Of a stretch of DNA of 64,000 bases, positions 1 through 9,258 are shown one piece after another. Every line of letters starts with the position of its first letter. The first letter of the stretch is position 1. The DNA comes from Methanogenium marinum (GTDB lineage: Archaea; Halobacteriota; Methanomicrobia; Methanomicrobiales; Methanomicrobiaceae), in assembly GCF_028912405.1 (NCBI RefSeq), contig NZ_JAKELO010000002.1, positions 1,125,276-1,189,275 on the forward strand, read 5' to 3'. The notes under the pieces are model-generated. The model saw only the letters and a list, made by a program, of their open reading frames with translations. It searched no databases and had not been told where the DNA came from. Both the position numbers and the translations under genes were made by a program.

Positions 1-199
1 CAGATTCATTTCTCTCCACGGTCCATTTTCTAAATATTTGTGAGACACCTCTTACCCCAGTCAGCCTTCCATATATCTCAGGAGAAGGGGCACAATGCAG
101 ACATGCACCACCTTCTTTTCACACATAAAGACAGGAAAACATAGACGGAAGGAAACAATAAAACAAAAAAAGAAAGAATCAGAGAAACCAACCGCCAAT

Positions 200-408
200 T
201 CACCGGTCAGCATATACGAGGATATCGGCGTTCACCATATTCCCATACAAATCAATTCGTATCGGGCCTTCATAGTAGAGGGTCATCTCTTTTTTGAGGT
301 CAGCACTATACTTTCGACGATACCCATCCTCCAAAAGCACTTCAGACCCTTAGGTTCATCAGGATTGCATTTTATAAGAGAATGGGAAAATCTTTCTGTT
401 TTTATCTC
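200..408 (-). pseudogene. Frameshifted C-terminal gene remnant, family unknown
   Basis: Read on the minus strand, two overlapping frames give protein-like sequence. The first, open from about 408 downward, ends in NPDEPKGLK. The second continues with LLEDGYRRKYSADLKKEM and ends in NADILVYADR before a TGA at 200-202. A single-base shift near 325-335 would join them. No start codon or ribosome site goes with it, so this is probably the 3' end of a dead gene. I do not recognise the family. The plus-strand frame over the same bases looks less protein-like. The first 199 bases hold nothing else I can support. Confidence 0.35.
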
Positions 409-458
409 TTAGAAAAAATTATGATCTAGAACGGGAACTGCATCGCAGGCACCATACA

Positions 459-1577
459 TCAGGAACGGTTTTCAATGCACCAGGCCACAAACCGGACCCA
501 TTCTTCGGGTATCGGAGAATTACCGGTGCACATCAGATCAGACCATCCCGGCAAATCAATCCCGGGGGTGGCAGAAATACCCATCATCATCGAGTGAACG
601 GCCCGTCTTCCAGCGTTAAGAGGCAGCAACCCCCATGCCACCTCATCTGCAATATGAAGAACGGAGGCAGTGGCGGCCACAAGAACCGGATCACCTGCCA
701 TCTCAGTGAGTCGTGCACAAAACTCCTCCCTACAGTGCTCACCGGGAAGGGCTGTTGCCGTCTCCCAGAAATTCTCTTCTCCGATGCCAAACCGTCCAAG
801 CCTGACCAGCATATTCTGCTGATTTTCAGGGAAGAGATCGGTCTGCCGGGCGAGTGCATCCCGGGTCGCTTCCTTAACACACCGACCAATGAGTTCCCCC
901 AGTTTTGCATGTTTCCCGGCATTCGTGAGCATAAGAGGATGGGTGGGAGCACTTACCACCGTAATCATATCAGTCCCTGACCCTGTCGCTATACCTGTCG
1001 AGTAACAGGATGGTGCCATCAGTTCCTGGAGTGCTGCCGCCTTCGCTTCCGCGGCCGTCATCACCACACGGATCATAGTCTGCGGCAGGAGAGAGGCACC
1101 GATGAAAAGCATGGTATTGATGGTGCCGCCGAGGTCACAAAAATTACCGCTCTCTTCGTAAAACGAGGCAGGATCACCAGCACGGCCACCATTCGCCTCG
1201 ATGCCGCCCGTTACAACCGCTGTCACCGTGAGGTCACGAAAGGTATGGGTGACAACAGCGGCATTGCACATATCCGCTTTTGTGAGCATCCCGGTTGACT
1301 GGTCAGGATCAAACCCGAGTCGGGAGGCAGTGAGACGCAGGTATCCTTCAACGCTCCCCCCTTCCAGTGTATCCGCACGGCAGGCATCCTCCGAAAGATG
1401 ATGATTAAAGACCATCCGGACATCTTCATGGTAACCACCATTCAGCCATGAAGTCGAGAGGACTGCCCGTCCCGGCGGCAAAACGGCAACGATACTCGTC
1501 CCGTCACAATATACCGTCTCCCCCCCTGCAGTTTCACAGAGCACGTCCTTTGTCTCATTCTTCTCATTATCTCTCAT
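459..1577 (-). CDS. cbiZ: Adenosylcobinamide amidohydrolase (CbiZ family)
   Basis: CbiZ hydrolyses the amide bond of adenosylcobinamide to give adenosylcobyric acid, letting archaea salvage imported corrinoids and rebuild their own cobamide. The 372-residue product carries the family blocks in order: GGYHEDVRMVFNHHL near residue 47, NAAVVTHTF near 104, GGTINTMLFIGASL near 150, EAKAAALQEL near 177 and GIATGSGTDM near 195. The C-terminal third (about 230-372) is helical and extends beyond the minimal domain. The ATG at 1577 lies at the end of the upstream gap; the CcdA gene ends 85 bases before it on the same strand. Corrinoid salvage fits the corrinoid methyltransferase genes at 36-40 kb, although the two are not in one operon. 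Confidence 0.85.
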   Translation of the reverse strand: MRDNEKNETKDVLCETAGGETVYCDGTSIVAVLPPGRAVLSTSWLNGGYHEDVRMVFNHHLSEDACRADTLEGGSVEGYLRLTASRLGFDPDQSTGMLTKADMCNAAVVTHTFRDLTVTAVVTGGIEANGGRAGDPASFYEESGNFCDLGGTINTMLFIGASLLPQTMIRVVMTAAEAKAAALQELMAPSCYSTGIATGSGTDMITVVSAPTHPLMLTNAGKHAKLGELIGRCVKEATRDALARQTDLFPENQQNMLVRLGRFGIGEENFWETATALPGEHCREEFCARLTEMAGDPVLVAATASVLHIADEVAWGLLPLNAGRRAVHSMMMGISATPGIDLPGWSDLMCTGNSPIPEEWVRFVAWCIENRS

Positions 1578-1662
1578 GATGCACCGGATATATTCAGAAC
1601 ATGCAGTAGTCTGAATGGAAAATACATAAATCAGGCCGATTCAGTATTCCACCGACATTCTC

Positions 1663-2340
1663 CTACCCGGCGATGTGGAATACCAGAAAGAGGTAATACA
1701 GCGAGACAGCGAGCATGAAAATGCCGGAACCGATGCGGATGGGAACCGCCCGGTGGGTGAGAAACCCGGTGACACGTCTGGTGCGTTCCTCTGACAACAA
1801 AGAGAGCAGAAGAAGAGGAAGAGCCATCCCAAACCCGAAAAAGATGAAATTGACGAAATTATCGAGAAACGCGGTGACGGTTGCGGAGAGGGCAAAGAGG
1901 ACAACAATGCCTGCCGGATTGCAGGGGAGAGCGATAAGACCAAAGAAGAGACCAAAGAGTACAGCGGCGGTATACGGCGATGCGGCACCGGGAACGGCAA
2001 TATGTGGCAAGATACGGGAGAAATCGAGACCCACAATCATCAGCACACCCACCACGGCAAGCACCCCAAAGAGCAGGGGAGAGATAACAAACGTCACATC
2101 ATCAGCGGAGAGGCCAAAGAGGGTGATGACGATAAACCCAAAGAGCAGACTTGCCGCAAGCACTCCACCGGTGACACAGAGTCCAAGATAAAGAGGCCGT
2201 GCACGTGTGCCGGCAGCGCACTGTCCGGCAAGAAAAGCCAGATACCCCGGATAGAGCGGAAGGACACAGACAGCACCGAGAGGAGTCAGGACACCGGCAA
2301 GAAAAGAGAGGGGCCAGGAGAGGAGAAAAGATGCGGTCAT
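1663..2340 (-). CDS. CcdA/DsbD-type thiol-disulfide transmembrane protein
   Basis: This is a 225-residue protein with about six membrane segments, resembling CcdA, which carries electrons from cytoplasmic thioredoxin across the membrane to an extracytoplasmic thioredoxin-like partner. The first segment contains VLTPLGAVCVLPLYPGYLAF, with a Cys followed by Pro as in the family, and the middle has LIALPCNPAG, the counterpart of the usual PCxxP motif. The two conserved Cys residues (about 26 and 139) are the expected redox pair. Its start codon overlaps the stop of the thioredoxin-like gene (ATGA, 2337-2340), so the two are translationally coupled. The partner gene supports the assignment. Confidence 0.85.
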   Translation of the reverse strand: MTASFLLSWPLSFLAGVLTPLGAVCVLPLYPGYLAFLAGQCAAGTRARPLYLGLCVTGGVLAASLLFGFIVITLFGLSADDVTFVISPLLFGVLAVVGVLMIVGLDFSRILPHIAVPGAASPYTAAVLFGLFFGLIALPCNPAGIVVLFALSATVTAFLDNFVNFIFFGFGMALPLLLLSLLSEERTRRVTGFLTHRAVPIRIGSGIFMLAVSLYYLFLVFHIAG

Positions 2341-2897
2341 GCACAGGAGTCAGATACCGACTGCCACACTTCTTCAGCAGATTTCAGCCCGTTTCTCAGT
2401 TTATACGCGGTATTTCCCTCCGGACAGAAGAGAACAACCGGGGCATTCGCAGGAACAAGCATATCCCGTCCCCACCCTTTGACAAGACCTGAGGTTACAG
2501 AGGTCGGGGATGCTGCCATAATCACCGTGAACCCATTGTCCTTTGCATGGGCATTCAGGGTACTGTCTGACACCGACGGGTCAAGGGCAAGCGCGACAAC
2601 AACAATATCGTCCGGGTGGTCACGCTGCAGGCGGGAGAGTTCGCCAAGCTGATCCGTGCAGATGGAACAGGCAATAGAAAAGGTCTGCACAACCACCGTC
2701 CGCCCCCCGTCACGAAGGCCCTGGATGGTTACCGAATCACCGGTGAGGGAGACAGTAAAAGGAACGTTCAGCCACTCTGCTGATGAAATATCAGACGCAT
2801 CCGGCTTTCCCGGATCACCGGGGAACAGCAGAACACCCACAATTGCCACACCCACAAGAGCAATGAGGAGCAGAACCAGAATTGTTTTCTTCTCCAT
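2337..2897 (-). CDS. Membrane-anchored thioredoxin-like (redoxin) protein
   Basis: The 186-residue product starts with an uncleaved-looking hydrophobic anchor (residues 5-25) followed by a TlpA/AhpC-type thioredoxin fold outside the membrane. The active site is FSIACSICTDQL, a CxxC motif near residue 77 that is preceded by VVVQTF, the usual beta strand. A later NAPVVLFCPEG matches the cis-Pro region. It is the first gene of a two-gene unit with the CcdA homolog, which is its likely electron donor. The partner protein whose disulfides it reduces is not evident; cytochrome c maturation genes are absent from the window. Confidence 0.8.
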   Translation of the reverse strand: MEKKTILVLLLIALVGVAIVGVLLFPGDPGKPDASDISSAEWLNVPFTVSLTGDSVTIQGLRDGGRTVVVQTFSIACSICTDQLGELSRLQRDHPDDIVVVALALDPSVSDSTLNAHAKDNGFTVIMAASPTSVTSGLVKGWGRDMLVPANAPVVLFCPEGNTAYKLRNGLKSAEEVWQSVSDSCA

Positions 2898-2964
2898 GCG
2901 TGTCTCAATGCATTACGTGAAATATATACCTTCTGTGCAAAGGGAGGGATAAAAGAGGGGGACC

Positions 2965-4176
2965 TTACCAGAAGCGGGCCTTTGAAGCCGCAAGGGCCTC
3001 TACTGCAGGAAGAGTTCTGCCGGTTAAAAACTGGATGCAGGCACCGCCGCCGGTGGATATGTGGGAGAATTTCTTATCAATACCCATCGATTCGATGACC
3101 GCTGCTGTGTGCCCGCCGCCCACCACGGAGAATTCTGCTGCTGAAGCCGCCCGCAGGATTTCATTGGTACCGGTTGCAAAGAGGGAGTCTTCAAAGACAC
3201 CGGCAGGCCCATTTAAGACCACCGTTCCGGATTTCCGGATAACATCCGTCAGCTGGCCGATAGAGTCAAGCCCGCAGTCAAGAACAGGCAGGTCAGGGAT
3301 GGCCGTAACCGGGCATTCGTCACGAAATTCTCCGTCTCGGACAGCAACCGTCTCCGGTAAAATCACCTGATCTCCGAATTTGGCAAGAATATCCCCCGCC
3401 TTCTCCACCTCTGAGAGGTAGCCGAGTTTACGGAGGAGATCTTCAGACGGGGCTCCGATATTGAGACCCTGTGCCTTATAGAAGACATTGGCGACCACGC
3501 CAACGGCTATAACACGGTCTGCGATGCCACCCGAGAGGACGTTTGCTGCCACATCGAGGGAGTCATCCACTTTCGTGCCCCCGAGAACGAAGGTCACCGG
3601 CCCCGGTGCTCCGGAGAGAACACGCGACAGGGTGGCGATCTCTTTTTCCATAAGAAGTCCCGCAACAGCAGGCATCGCCAGAGGAAGGCCGACAATCGTT
3701 GGCTGTGAACGGTGGGCAGTGCCAAATGCATCGTTCACATAGATGTCACCCATCTGAGCGAGATTGCGCACCAGATGCGTTCCGAGGGCGTCAGCACCCG
3801 ACATCTTCAGATTTTCTTCGGCATTGAACCGGACATTCTCCAGCATCAGGACATCGCCTATATCCATCTCTGCCACGGCTTCACGGGCACACCGCCCGAA
3901 GATATCATCCAGATACGTGACCGGGCGGCCGATGAGGCGTTCCAGCCGTGCCGCATGAGCCTCAAGCGTGGTGAAGTCCTTTTTTTGCGGCCGGGACTGA
4001 TGCGTTATGACCACACACTTTGCATCGCCCAGCGCCTGCACCGTCGGCGCATGTTCCCGGAACCGTTTGTCATCAAGGATAGTATTTGATGCAGGGTCAA
4101 TAGGGGAATTAAAATCGACACGCAATAGGACGGTTTGACCGGCAGTTTCCGTTTCAGTGAGCGTTGCAAATTTCAT
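2965..4176 (-). CDS. pgk: Phosphoglycerate kinase
   Basis: Catalyses 1,3-bisphosphoglycerate + ADP = 3-phosphoglycerate + ATP; in a methanogen it mostly runs in gluconeogenesis. At 403 residues it has normal archaeal length. The N-domain shows LLRVDFNSPID (about 16-26), THQSRPQKKDF with the substrate-binding Arg, and LENVRFNAEEN. The C-domain shows FVLGGTKVDDS, the nucleotide-binding LNGPAGVFED (about 320) and the terminal GGGHTAAVI and STGGGACIQFL blocks. It stands alone between the redoxin pair and a QueG-like gene. Enolase at 15.3 kb is the next step of the same pathway. Confidence 0.95.
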   Translation of the reverse strand: MKFATLTETETAGQTVLLRVDFNSPIDPASNTILDDKRFREHAPTVQALGDAKCVVITHQSRPQKKDFTTLEAHAARLERLIGRPVTYLDDIFGRCAREAVAEMDIGDVLMLENVRFNAEENLKMSGADALGTHLVRNLAQMGDIYVNDAFGTAHRSQPTIVGLPLAMPAVAGLLMEKEIATLSRVLSGAPGPVTFVLGGTKVDDSLDVAANVLSGGIADRVIAVGVVANVFYKAQGLNIGAPSEDLLRKLGYLSEVEKAGDILAKFGDQVILPETVAVRDGEFRDECPVTAIPDLPVLDCGLDSIGQLTDVIRKSGTVVLNGPAGVFEDSLFATGTNEILRAASAAEFSVVGGGHTAAVIESMGIDKKFSHISTGGGACIQFLTGRTLPAVEALAASKARFW

Positions 4177-4292
4177 ATTCTGTTACACCTGGAAGCACGA
4201 AAGAGAACAAAAGATTCTCTGTATGAATTACCATTTAGATTGGATTTGCAATATTGGTTTCTTAGGAAGATACGGTGCAGGTCTGCCACCGG

Positions 4293-5096
4293 TCACTTCA
4301 CCCCATACCGCCGGACATGGTCCCAGGCCGTGTGATAATCCTCTGCACCAGTTCGTTTTCGGTAGATTCCAACGTCTTCCCGATGGTAATGCGTTCGGTC
4401 CTCTCCCACCGGGCAGACCTTGATACAGACACCGCAGGGGGACCGGTAATGCTTCTCAAGCGTCTGGCTGTACTTAGCGCAGGTCACCTTATCGGTCAGA
4501 CCGTCCGGATAATCATCAGCATTAAGTGCCTTTACCGGACACTGGTTGACACACTCCATGCACCGGGTGCAGAGCATTCCCTCCATCATCGGGTCAGCCG
4601 GCAGGGGTGCTGCCGTGAAAACAGATCCAAACCGAACACGCGGCCCGTACTGCGGAGTAAGGAGCATGTTATTGACACCGAAATTCCCGAGTCCCGCAAG
4701 ATATGCTGCATGCCGGTGCGAAAAGAATGATACAGGGTTTTCCACCAAAACGCCTACATGCCCATACCCATCGCGGGGAACAGAGACAGACGGGTACCCC
4801 TGCCTGTTGAGATATTCTGCCAGCCGGTAGGTGTATTGATCAATGAGACTGTTAATGGCCCGGTACTCTTCACGGTACCAAATGGAAGGTGACGTCTCGA
4901 GGGCAGGGAGGTGAACAGGAAGGCCTATCACGAGCACAGACTGTGCCTCCGGCCAGATAGAACAGGGGAAAAATGCCTCTGGCATATCGGGATTTAAGAG
5001 GGGATCTTCCCATCGGGAGACATCGCCAATGCCAAAGAGGGGAATCTCCATCTCACGACATTTGGCTTGTATCTTCTGCTTCAGCTCATCAGTCAT
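4293..5096 (-). CDS. QueG-like 4Fe-4S protein (epoxyqueuosine reductase family)
   Basis: The 267-residue protein resembles the epoxyqueuosine reductase (QueG/DUF1730) family. It has two 4Fe-4S clusters: CTRCMECVNQCP around residue 179 and CGVCIKVCP near 222. The N-terminal half carries SVLVIGLPV and an YREEYRAINSLIDQ stretch typical of the family. Archaea do not make queuosine de novo, and many methanogens carry such relatives with unknown substrates, so the reaction cannot be fixed from sequence. The cobalamin-binding part of true QueG is only partly recognisable. The gene is monocistronic, 116 bases upstream of pgk on the same strand. Confidence 0.7.
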   Translation of the reverse strand: MTDELKQKIQAKCREMEIPLFGIGDVSRWEDPLLNPDMPEAFFPCSIWPEAQSVLVIGLPVHLPALETSPSIWYREEYRAINSLIDQYTYRLAEYLNRQGYPSVSVPRDGYGHVGVLVENPVSFFSHRHAAYLAGLGNFGVNNMLLTPQYGPRVRFGSVFTAAPLPADPMMEGMLCTRCMECVNQCPVKALNADDYPDGLTDKVTCAKYSQTLEKHYRSPCGVCIKVCPVGEDRTHYHREDVGIYRKRTGAEDYHTAWDHVRRYGVK

Positions 5097-5307
5097 ATAG
5101 AAAACCAGTATTCTCTTTCTCTTACCTACACAGGGAAAATATCTTCTCTTTATAGCCCACGCTCAGACGCGGAAGAAAGAATACAGCAGCCGCTATACTC
5201 CTGTATATTACGACATAGAGAAAAATAGTATACAACTCAGAATAAACGTAAAAACGAGAGCATAAGCTCTTGTTAAATGAAATTAGAAAAAAAGGTACTA
5301 ATTAAAA

Positions 5308-5502
5308 TTAGTATCTTGGTTTTCTGTGCTTTGGGAAGCACTCGTTGCAATACACAGGTCTTCCCTCTGTTGGCTTGAATGGAACGTCACATTCCTTTCC
5401 ACAGTCTGCGCAGGTTGCCTTGTGCATTTCTCGGGGACCGCCAAAGGAACGTCCGCTATCCTGACCACGGCTACCGCCCCGGTAATTGTTTCTGTCGTTC
5501 AT
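5308..5502 (-). CDS. Small CxxC zinc-ribbon protein
   Basis: The 64-residue product begins with a Gly/Arg/Ser-rich, flexible N-terminus (NNYRGGSRGQDSGR) and ends in a four-Cys zinc ribbon, CADCGKEC...PVYCNECF, with VPFKPTEGRP between the Cys pairs. This architecture is widespread in archaea and a few bacteria and is thought to bind nucleic acid, but its role is not known. I start it at the ATG at 5502; a longer frame runs to 5586 but the extra 28 residues look like translated leader. The leader is AT-rich, consistent with a nearby promoter. Confidence 0.8.
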   Translation of the reverse strand: MNDRNNYRGGSRGQDSGRSFGGPREMHKATCADCGKECDVPFKPTEGRPVYCNECFPKHRKPRY

Positions 5503-5973
5503 GAGATAAACTCTAATGATAAAACGTCGTCTGAGATAATAGAGATTTGCATCGCACCCATTTTTGGCGTAACACCAGCAATTCACCTGAAATACAAAAA
5601 TACGGGCGATTATACGTCAAAATTGTATAAATCCCCTATTGAGAGATCATTTTTTGTCCATCTTTTTTTCCGCAAATTATGATGTAGCGGCGCGGGTGAG
5701 GGCACATACACATGAAGCGCGGCGGCAGGTTCTGGATTTTTTTAGTCCCCCGGCATCCGGCCACCCATGATGTGTAGCCTGCCATTTTTTCCCAGCCAGG
5801 TCCGGAGCACACACCACTCACAACAAAGAGGATATTTGTACAATACCAACCCAATACCTTCGAAAGAGAAGGAGACGGGCAAAAAAGCGGTGTCACCCAC
5901 ACGATAACAGATGCCCACCATCTCCATTACCTGATATAACCGATACCCACCAGATTCCAGGGGACGAAATGAA

Positions 5974-6512
5974 ATGAAAAATACGGATACACCCGGACAT
6001 ACCAACGAAAAAAGTCAGCACCCGATTGAAGAGAAATTTGAAAAGGCCTTTGGAGTATCCGATATATTGTGCTTCTGGGCGTTCTCTTCGGTGCCCTCTC
6101 AGCCATCGTTCTTTTTGTTGCTGGCTCACTTGAAATCTACAATACACTCGTTGATTTCATCTTTGCAGCTGATGCTCACGTCGGCCATGAAGAGATTCTG
6201 ATTGCAATCATCGGCGCTATTGATTTCTACCTGATAGCTCTCGTACTGCTGATTTTCACCTTCGGCATCTATGAACTCTTTATATCAAAAATTGACATCG
6301 CCCATGAGGAAGGGGAGTTCGGCAATATTCTCGAGGTGGAGAACCTCGATGACCTCAAAAACAAGATTGTGAAGGTGATAATCATGGTCTTAATCGTGAG
6401 TTTCTTCCAGCGGATTCTCTCGATGGAGTTTACCACGTCCTATGACATGCTGGCAATGGCAATCTCCATCTGTGTCATCTGTGTGGGCGTCTACTTTTTG
6501 GGACGGCATTAA
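5974..6512 (+). pseudogene. UPF0114 (YqhA-type) membrane protein with a frameshift
   Basis: The main frame (from a GTG at 6069) encodes a three- to four-segment membrane protein typical of UPF0114: LLGVLFGALSAIVLFVAGSLE, a KIDIAHEEGEF loop and LKNKIVKVIIMVLIVSFFQRIL. The family's N-terminus lies upstream in another frame: ATG at 5974 gives EEKFEKAF, and the second frame continues W-S-I-R-Y-I-V-L-L. The two join if one T is restored in the TTT at 6049-6051. The gene is therefore either inactivated, restarted at the GTG, or affected by a sequencing error. The family has no firm function; it is usually linked to membrane stress. Confidence 0.75.
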
Positions 6513-6740
6513 GGTGATTCTTTCTCAATATTTTTTCAGGATTATTTTTTTTGATTCATTTTTGACGCAGAAGGGTTTTTTGATTTCAGTTTGAGCCTCC
6601 AACGGGCAGAAACACACGGTAAGAACCTATCCTGACAATTGGTTTGGACGACAGCTAACACCTTTACAACCCATTATATTCAACATATTTTTATTAACAC
6701 CACCCTCATACTCAGATAATAAAAAAATCCGGAGATTGTG

Positions 6741-7997
6741 ATGAATATCCCCAAAATCCGAAGAATTCTCCCGGCGGGAATTGCAGGAACTGCAGTGGTT
6801 GCTGCACCTGTCTGTGCAGCAGTATGCCCAAAGGGCATCGGCAACTGTACCTATCCCGGCAGGTGCATGCTCTTCACCGATGCAGATGGCAACAGGATCT
6901 GTGATTTCACCCCGACAGACGGGGGAATTACAGCACCGGACGTCGCCGAATCTGCCGGGGACGGGGCTTCTGCGGCAGGAACAGGCATCGACAGCATATC
7001 ATCTGTTTCACCGGAAAACGCTCTTGCAGGGAGCGCAGACATCCTGTCTGCAAGCCCCGCTCTTCTCTGGGCAATACTTTTTCTTGGCATAAACGTCGCC
7101 CTTCTCTGGTTTATTCACTCCGAGAGAACAGGTATATTAAAAGAGCTGAATGCCGGAACAATTGCCCTTTCATCACTCTTTTCCCTTGCCATATCCGGAA
7201 TTGCAGTATTCCTCCTGACCGGAGACGTTTCACTTGGGTCAATGGGGGCTGTCGTGTACATGCTTGCAGGGACCATCCTTGCCACATATATATGGTCCCG
7301 GGGCCTCATGACCAAAAAAACCGCCCTCCTCCTCTTAGGTGTGACAACCATATTCGGGTTTGTCTTCACCGCCCCCATGATGCCGGTATACTTCTACGGC
7401 CTTGCAGCAGCCCTGGGAAATATTTGGATTATTGCGCCGGGTATGGCAGCAATCATTATTCTCATTCTGCTGACACTGGTAACCGGCAGAACATTCTGTG
7501 CCCACATCTGCCCGGTTGGGACCATCCAGGAACTTGCTTCCCGCATTCCCGGAAAGAAATATCTGGTGCAGAACCGTGCCGTTCCGCAGGCAATCCGGCT
7601 GGTGGTGCTTGCGGGTGCTATCATCGGGACAGCATATTCAGTGAATCTTCTCGCATATACCGGGATGGAGTCATTCTTTTCTTTCGCCCTCACCACAGGA
7701 TTTCTCATCTTTGCACTGATTCTTGCCATCTCGGTCTTTGTCTACCGCCCACTCTGCCGGTTTCTCTGTCCCTTCGGGGCGGTCTTCTCAGCCTGCACTG
7801 CGGTAGGAAAGACCTGTATCGCCCGGACGGATGCCTGCATCGGGTGTGGGAAATGTGAAAAAGTCTGCCCGACCGGGGAAGCGGGGCCGTGGGATAGGAA
7901 GCCGGAATGTTACCTCTGCGGACGCTGCATTGAGGTATGCCCGGTTGAAGGGGCACTCTCCTTCACGGATCCCCTCTCCCGGGATTTAAAGGAGTAA
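6741..7997 (+). CDS. NapH-like polytopic 4Fe-4S membrane protein
   Basis: The 418-residue protein has a signal-like N-terminus, a Cys-rich external segment (CPKGIGNCTYPGRC, then DADGNRICD), six or so membrane helices, and iron-sulfur motifs at the C-terminus. Two CxxxCP motifs of the NapH/NosR type occur after helices (CAHICPVGTIQEL near 250 and CRFLCPFGAVFS near 340). They are followed by two 4Fe-4S ferredoxin motifs (CIGCGKCEKVCP, CYLCGRCIEVCP). Such proteins pass electrons between quinone or membrane carriers and ferredoxin-like clusters; the partner here is unknown. Translation starts at ATG 6741, six bases after GGAG, rather than at the GTG at 6738. Confidence 0.8.
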   Translation: MNIPKIRRILPAGIAGTAVVAAPVCAAVCPKGIGNCTYPGRCMLFTDADGNRICDFTPTDGGITAPDVAESAGDGASAAGTGIDSISSVSPENALAGSADILSASPALLWAILFLGINVALLWFIHSERTGILKELNAGTIALSSLFSLAISGIAVFLLTGDVSLGSMGAVVYMLAGTILATYIWSRGLMTKKTALLLLGVTTIFGFVFTAPMMPVYFYGLAAALGNIWIIAPGMAAIIILILLTLVTGRTFCAHICPVGTIQELASRIPGKKYLVQNRAVPQAIRLVVLAGAIIGTAYSVNLLAYTGMESFFSFALTTGFLIFALILAISVFVYRPLCRFLCPFGAVFSACTAVGKTCIARTDACIGCGKCEKVCPTGEAGPWDRKPECYLCGRCIEVCPVEGALSFTDPLSRDLKE

Positions 7998-8083
7998 AAC
8001 GCCCATCCTGACGAAATGAAAGCCGAGAAGCGGATACATTCCGCTGAGAAAGGACTATGTACCGAAAGGGTGATACCTCTCGT

Positions 8084-8614
8084 ATGGACCCCTTCTATAT
8101 TCTCCTCTTTCTGGGATTCGGCCTCATCTTCGGCATCACGGGGACTGCCATCGTATATACCACCCAATATATTCCCGTTGACCGGCGGGTGGCAGGACTG
8201 GGAGTATTCTTTCTGGGATGTGCAGTTTCAGTGTATTACAACCTTCAGATGCCACCCACACCATTTGTTCCGATACCCCTTCTTACCACAATCACCGGAT
8301 TTCTCATTCATCCGCTCTTCTTTGCGGCAGGTGCCCTCGTCATCTCCGGCTTCAGCAGATATCTTCTCTGTCTAAGAAAAGATACGGTCTTTTCTGCTCT
8401 GTTCTTCACCGCAGGCATCACCGCAGTGCTGGGGGGAACGGGATTCTATGTCGCCTTACCTTCGGTGACGGGCATGTCTGATTTTGCCATTTTCTCCAAT
8501 GCACTTCTGAGAGGAATTGTTGACGCATCCCTTGCGGTGGTGTTCTTTACCGGTGCATGCGAGGGACAGATTTTCCTGCAGAAAAGACAGGCACCCCCTC
8601 TGCCGGAACAATGA
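8084..8614 (+). CDS. Unknown membrane protein
   Basis: A 176-residue hydrophobic protein with about five membrane helices (FYILLFLGFGLIFGITGTA, VAGLGVFFLGCAVSVYY, LIHPLFFAAGALVIS, FSALFFTAGITAVLGG and a last one near the C-terminus). No recognised motif is present. GGTGAT lies about nine bases before ATG 8084; the longer frame from 8057 lacks a ribosome site. It follows the NapH-like gene by 86 bases and precedes another unknown membrane protein, so the three could be co-transcribed. Confidence 0.6.
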   Translation: MDPFYILLFLGFGLIFGITGTAIVYTTQYIPVDRRVAGLGVFFLGCAVSVYYNLQMPPTPFVPIPLLTTITGFLIHPLFFAAGALVISGFSRYLLCLRKDTVFSALFFTAGITAVLGGTGFYVALPSVTGMSDFAIFSNALLRGIVDASLAVVFFTGACEGQIFLQKRQAPPLPEQ

Positions 8615-8712
8615 CGGGACGTATTCCCCGAAGATAACGTGGAGATTCGGTTTGAGGGGATAAGGGCATGCATACCAAAAGAGTGAAGTGAAACGATACT
8701 GACAATTCTCTC

Positions 8713-9258
8713 ATGATGTCTGCCCCATCCCTTGCATTTATTCTGGTATTTCTGGTTCTCCAGCAGGGCCTTACGGCGGCTATTGTTGGTGGCTTTTTTT
8801 ATGCAGTCCTCAACCGGATACCTGCCAAAGGGTGGGTGAAGGCAGGACTTACCCTCAGCTGTGCCATCGCAGGAGCAATCATCTTTGCAGCGATGGGGAA
8901 TGTTTCCGGGACAGGGCCCGCCTATATTTTAGTCGCACTATTTTTCATAGTATCAGGACCCCTCATCATACTTTCACCCATATTCATTCTTGCAGAACAG
9001 AAGGACTACGCCCCGTATGCGGGACTTCTGAGCGTGATTGTGTCGCTCTTCTGTGCGGCAGCCATAGCAGGAGTACTTCAGGTTCTGAACATCACCGCAT
9101 TTTTAAGCGTAGGTAACCCCGCATTCCCTCCGGCCGTTATGTATCTTTTTTCCTTTGCCATCATGGGAGGCGTGCAAATCGTCCTCGGCGCAGAATTTTT
9201 TATCTTCGCCTGTATGGTGCAGCGAAGGCGTTCTGAGATGCATGAAGATAATGCATGA
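8713..9258 (+). CDS. Unknown membrane protein
   Basis: A 181-residue protein with about five membrane segments (LAFILVFLVLQQGLTAAIVG, LTLSCAIAGAIIFAAMG, ILVALFFIVSGPLIILSPIF, a long Ala-rich helix, and FSFAIMGGVQIVLGAEFFIF). It ends in a short charged tail. No conserved catalytic motif is visible and no ribosome site precedes ATG 8713, so the mRNA may be leaderless or the gene coupled to the one upstream. It has a similar size and helix layout to the gene at 8084 and to the one at 29883, but I cannot show homology. Confidence 0.6.
   Translation: MMSAPSLAFILVFLVLQQGLTAAIVGGFFYAVLNRIPAKGWVKAGLTLSCAIAGAIIFAAMGNVSGTGPAYILVALFFIVSGPLIILSPIFILAEQKDYAPYAGLLSVIVSLFCAAAIAGVLQVLNITAFLSVGNPAFPPAVMYLFSFAIMGGVQIVLGAEFFIFACMVQRRRSEMHEDNA

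Noticed and set aside
95-412. Plus-strand 105-codon open frame at the left edge
   Set aside because: The minus strand over the same bases is more protein-like; the plus frame has a Lys-rich low-complexity start and no ribosome site.
1715-2191. 158-codon plus-strand frame opposite the CcdA gene
   Set aside because: It is the complement of a membrane protein with clear family motifs; its Lys/Arg/Thr-rich sequence is a shadow.
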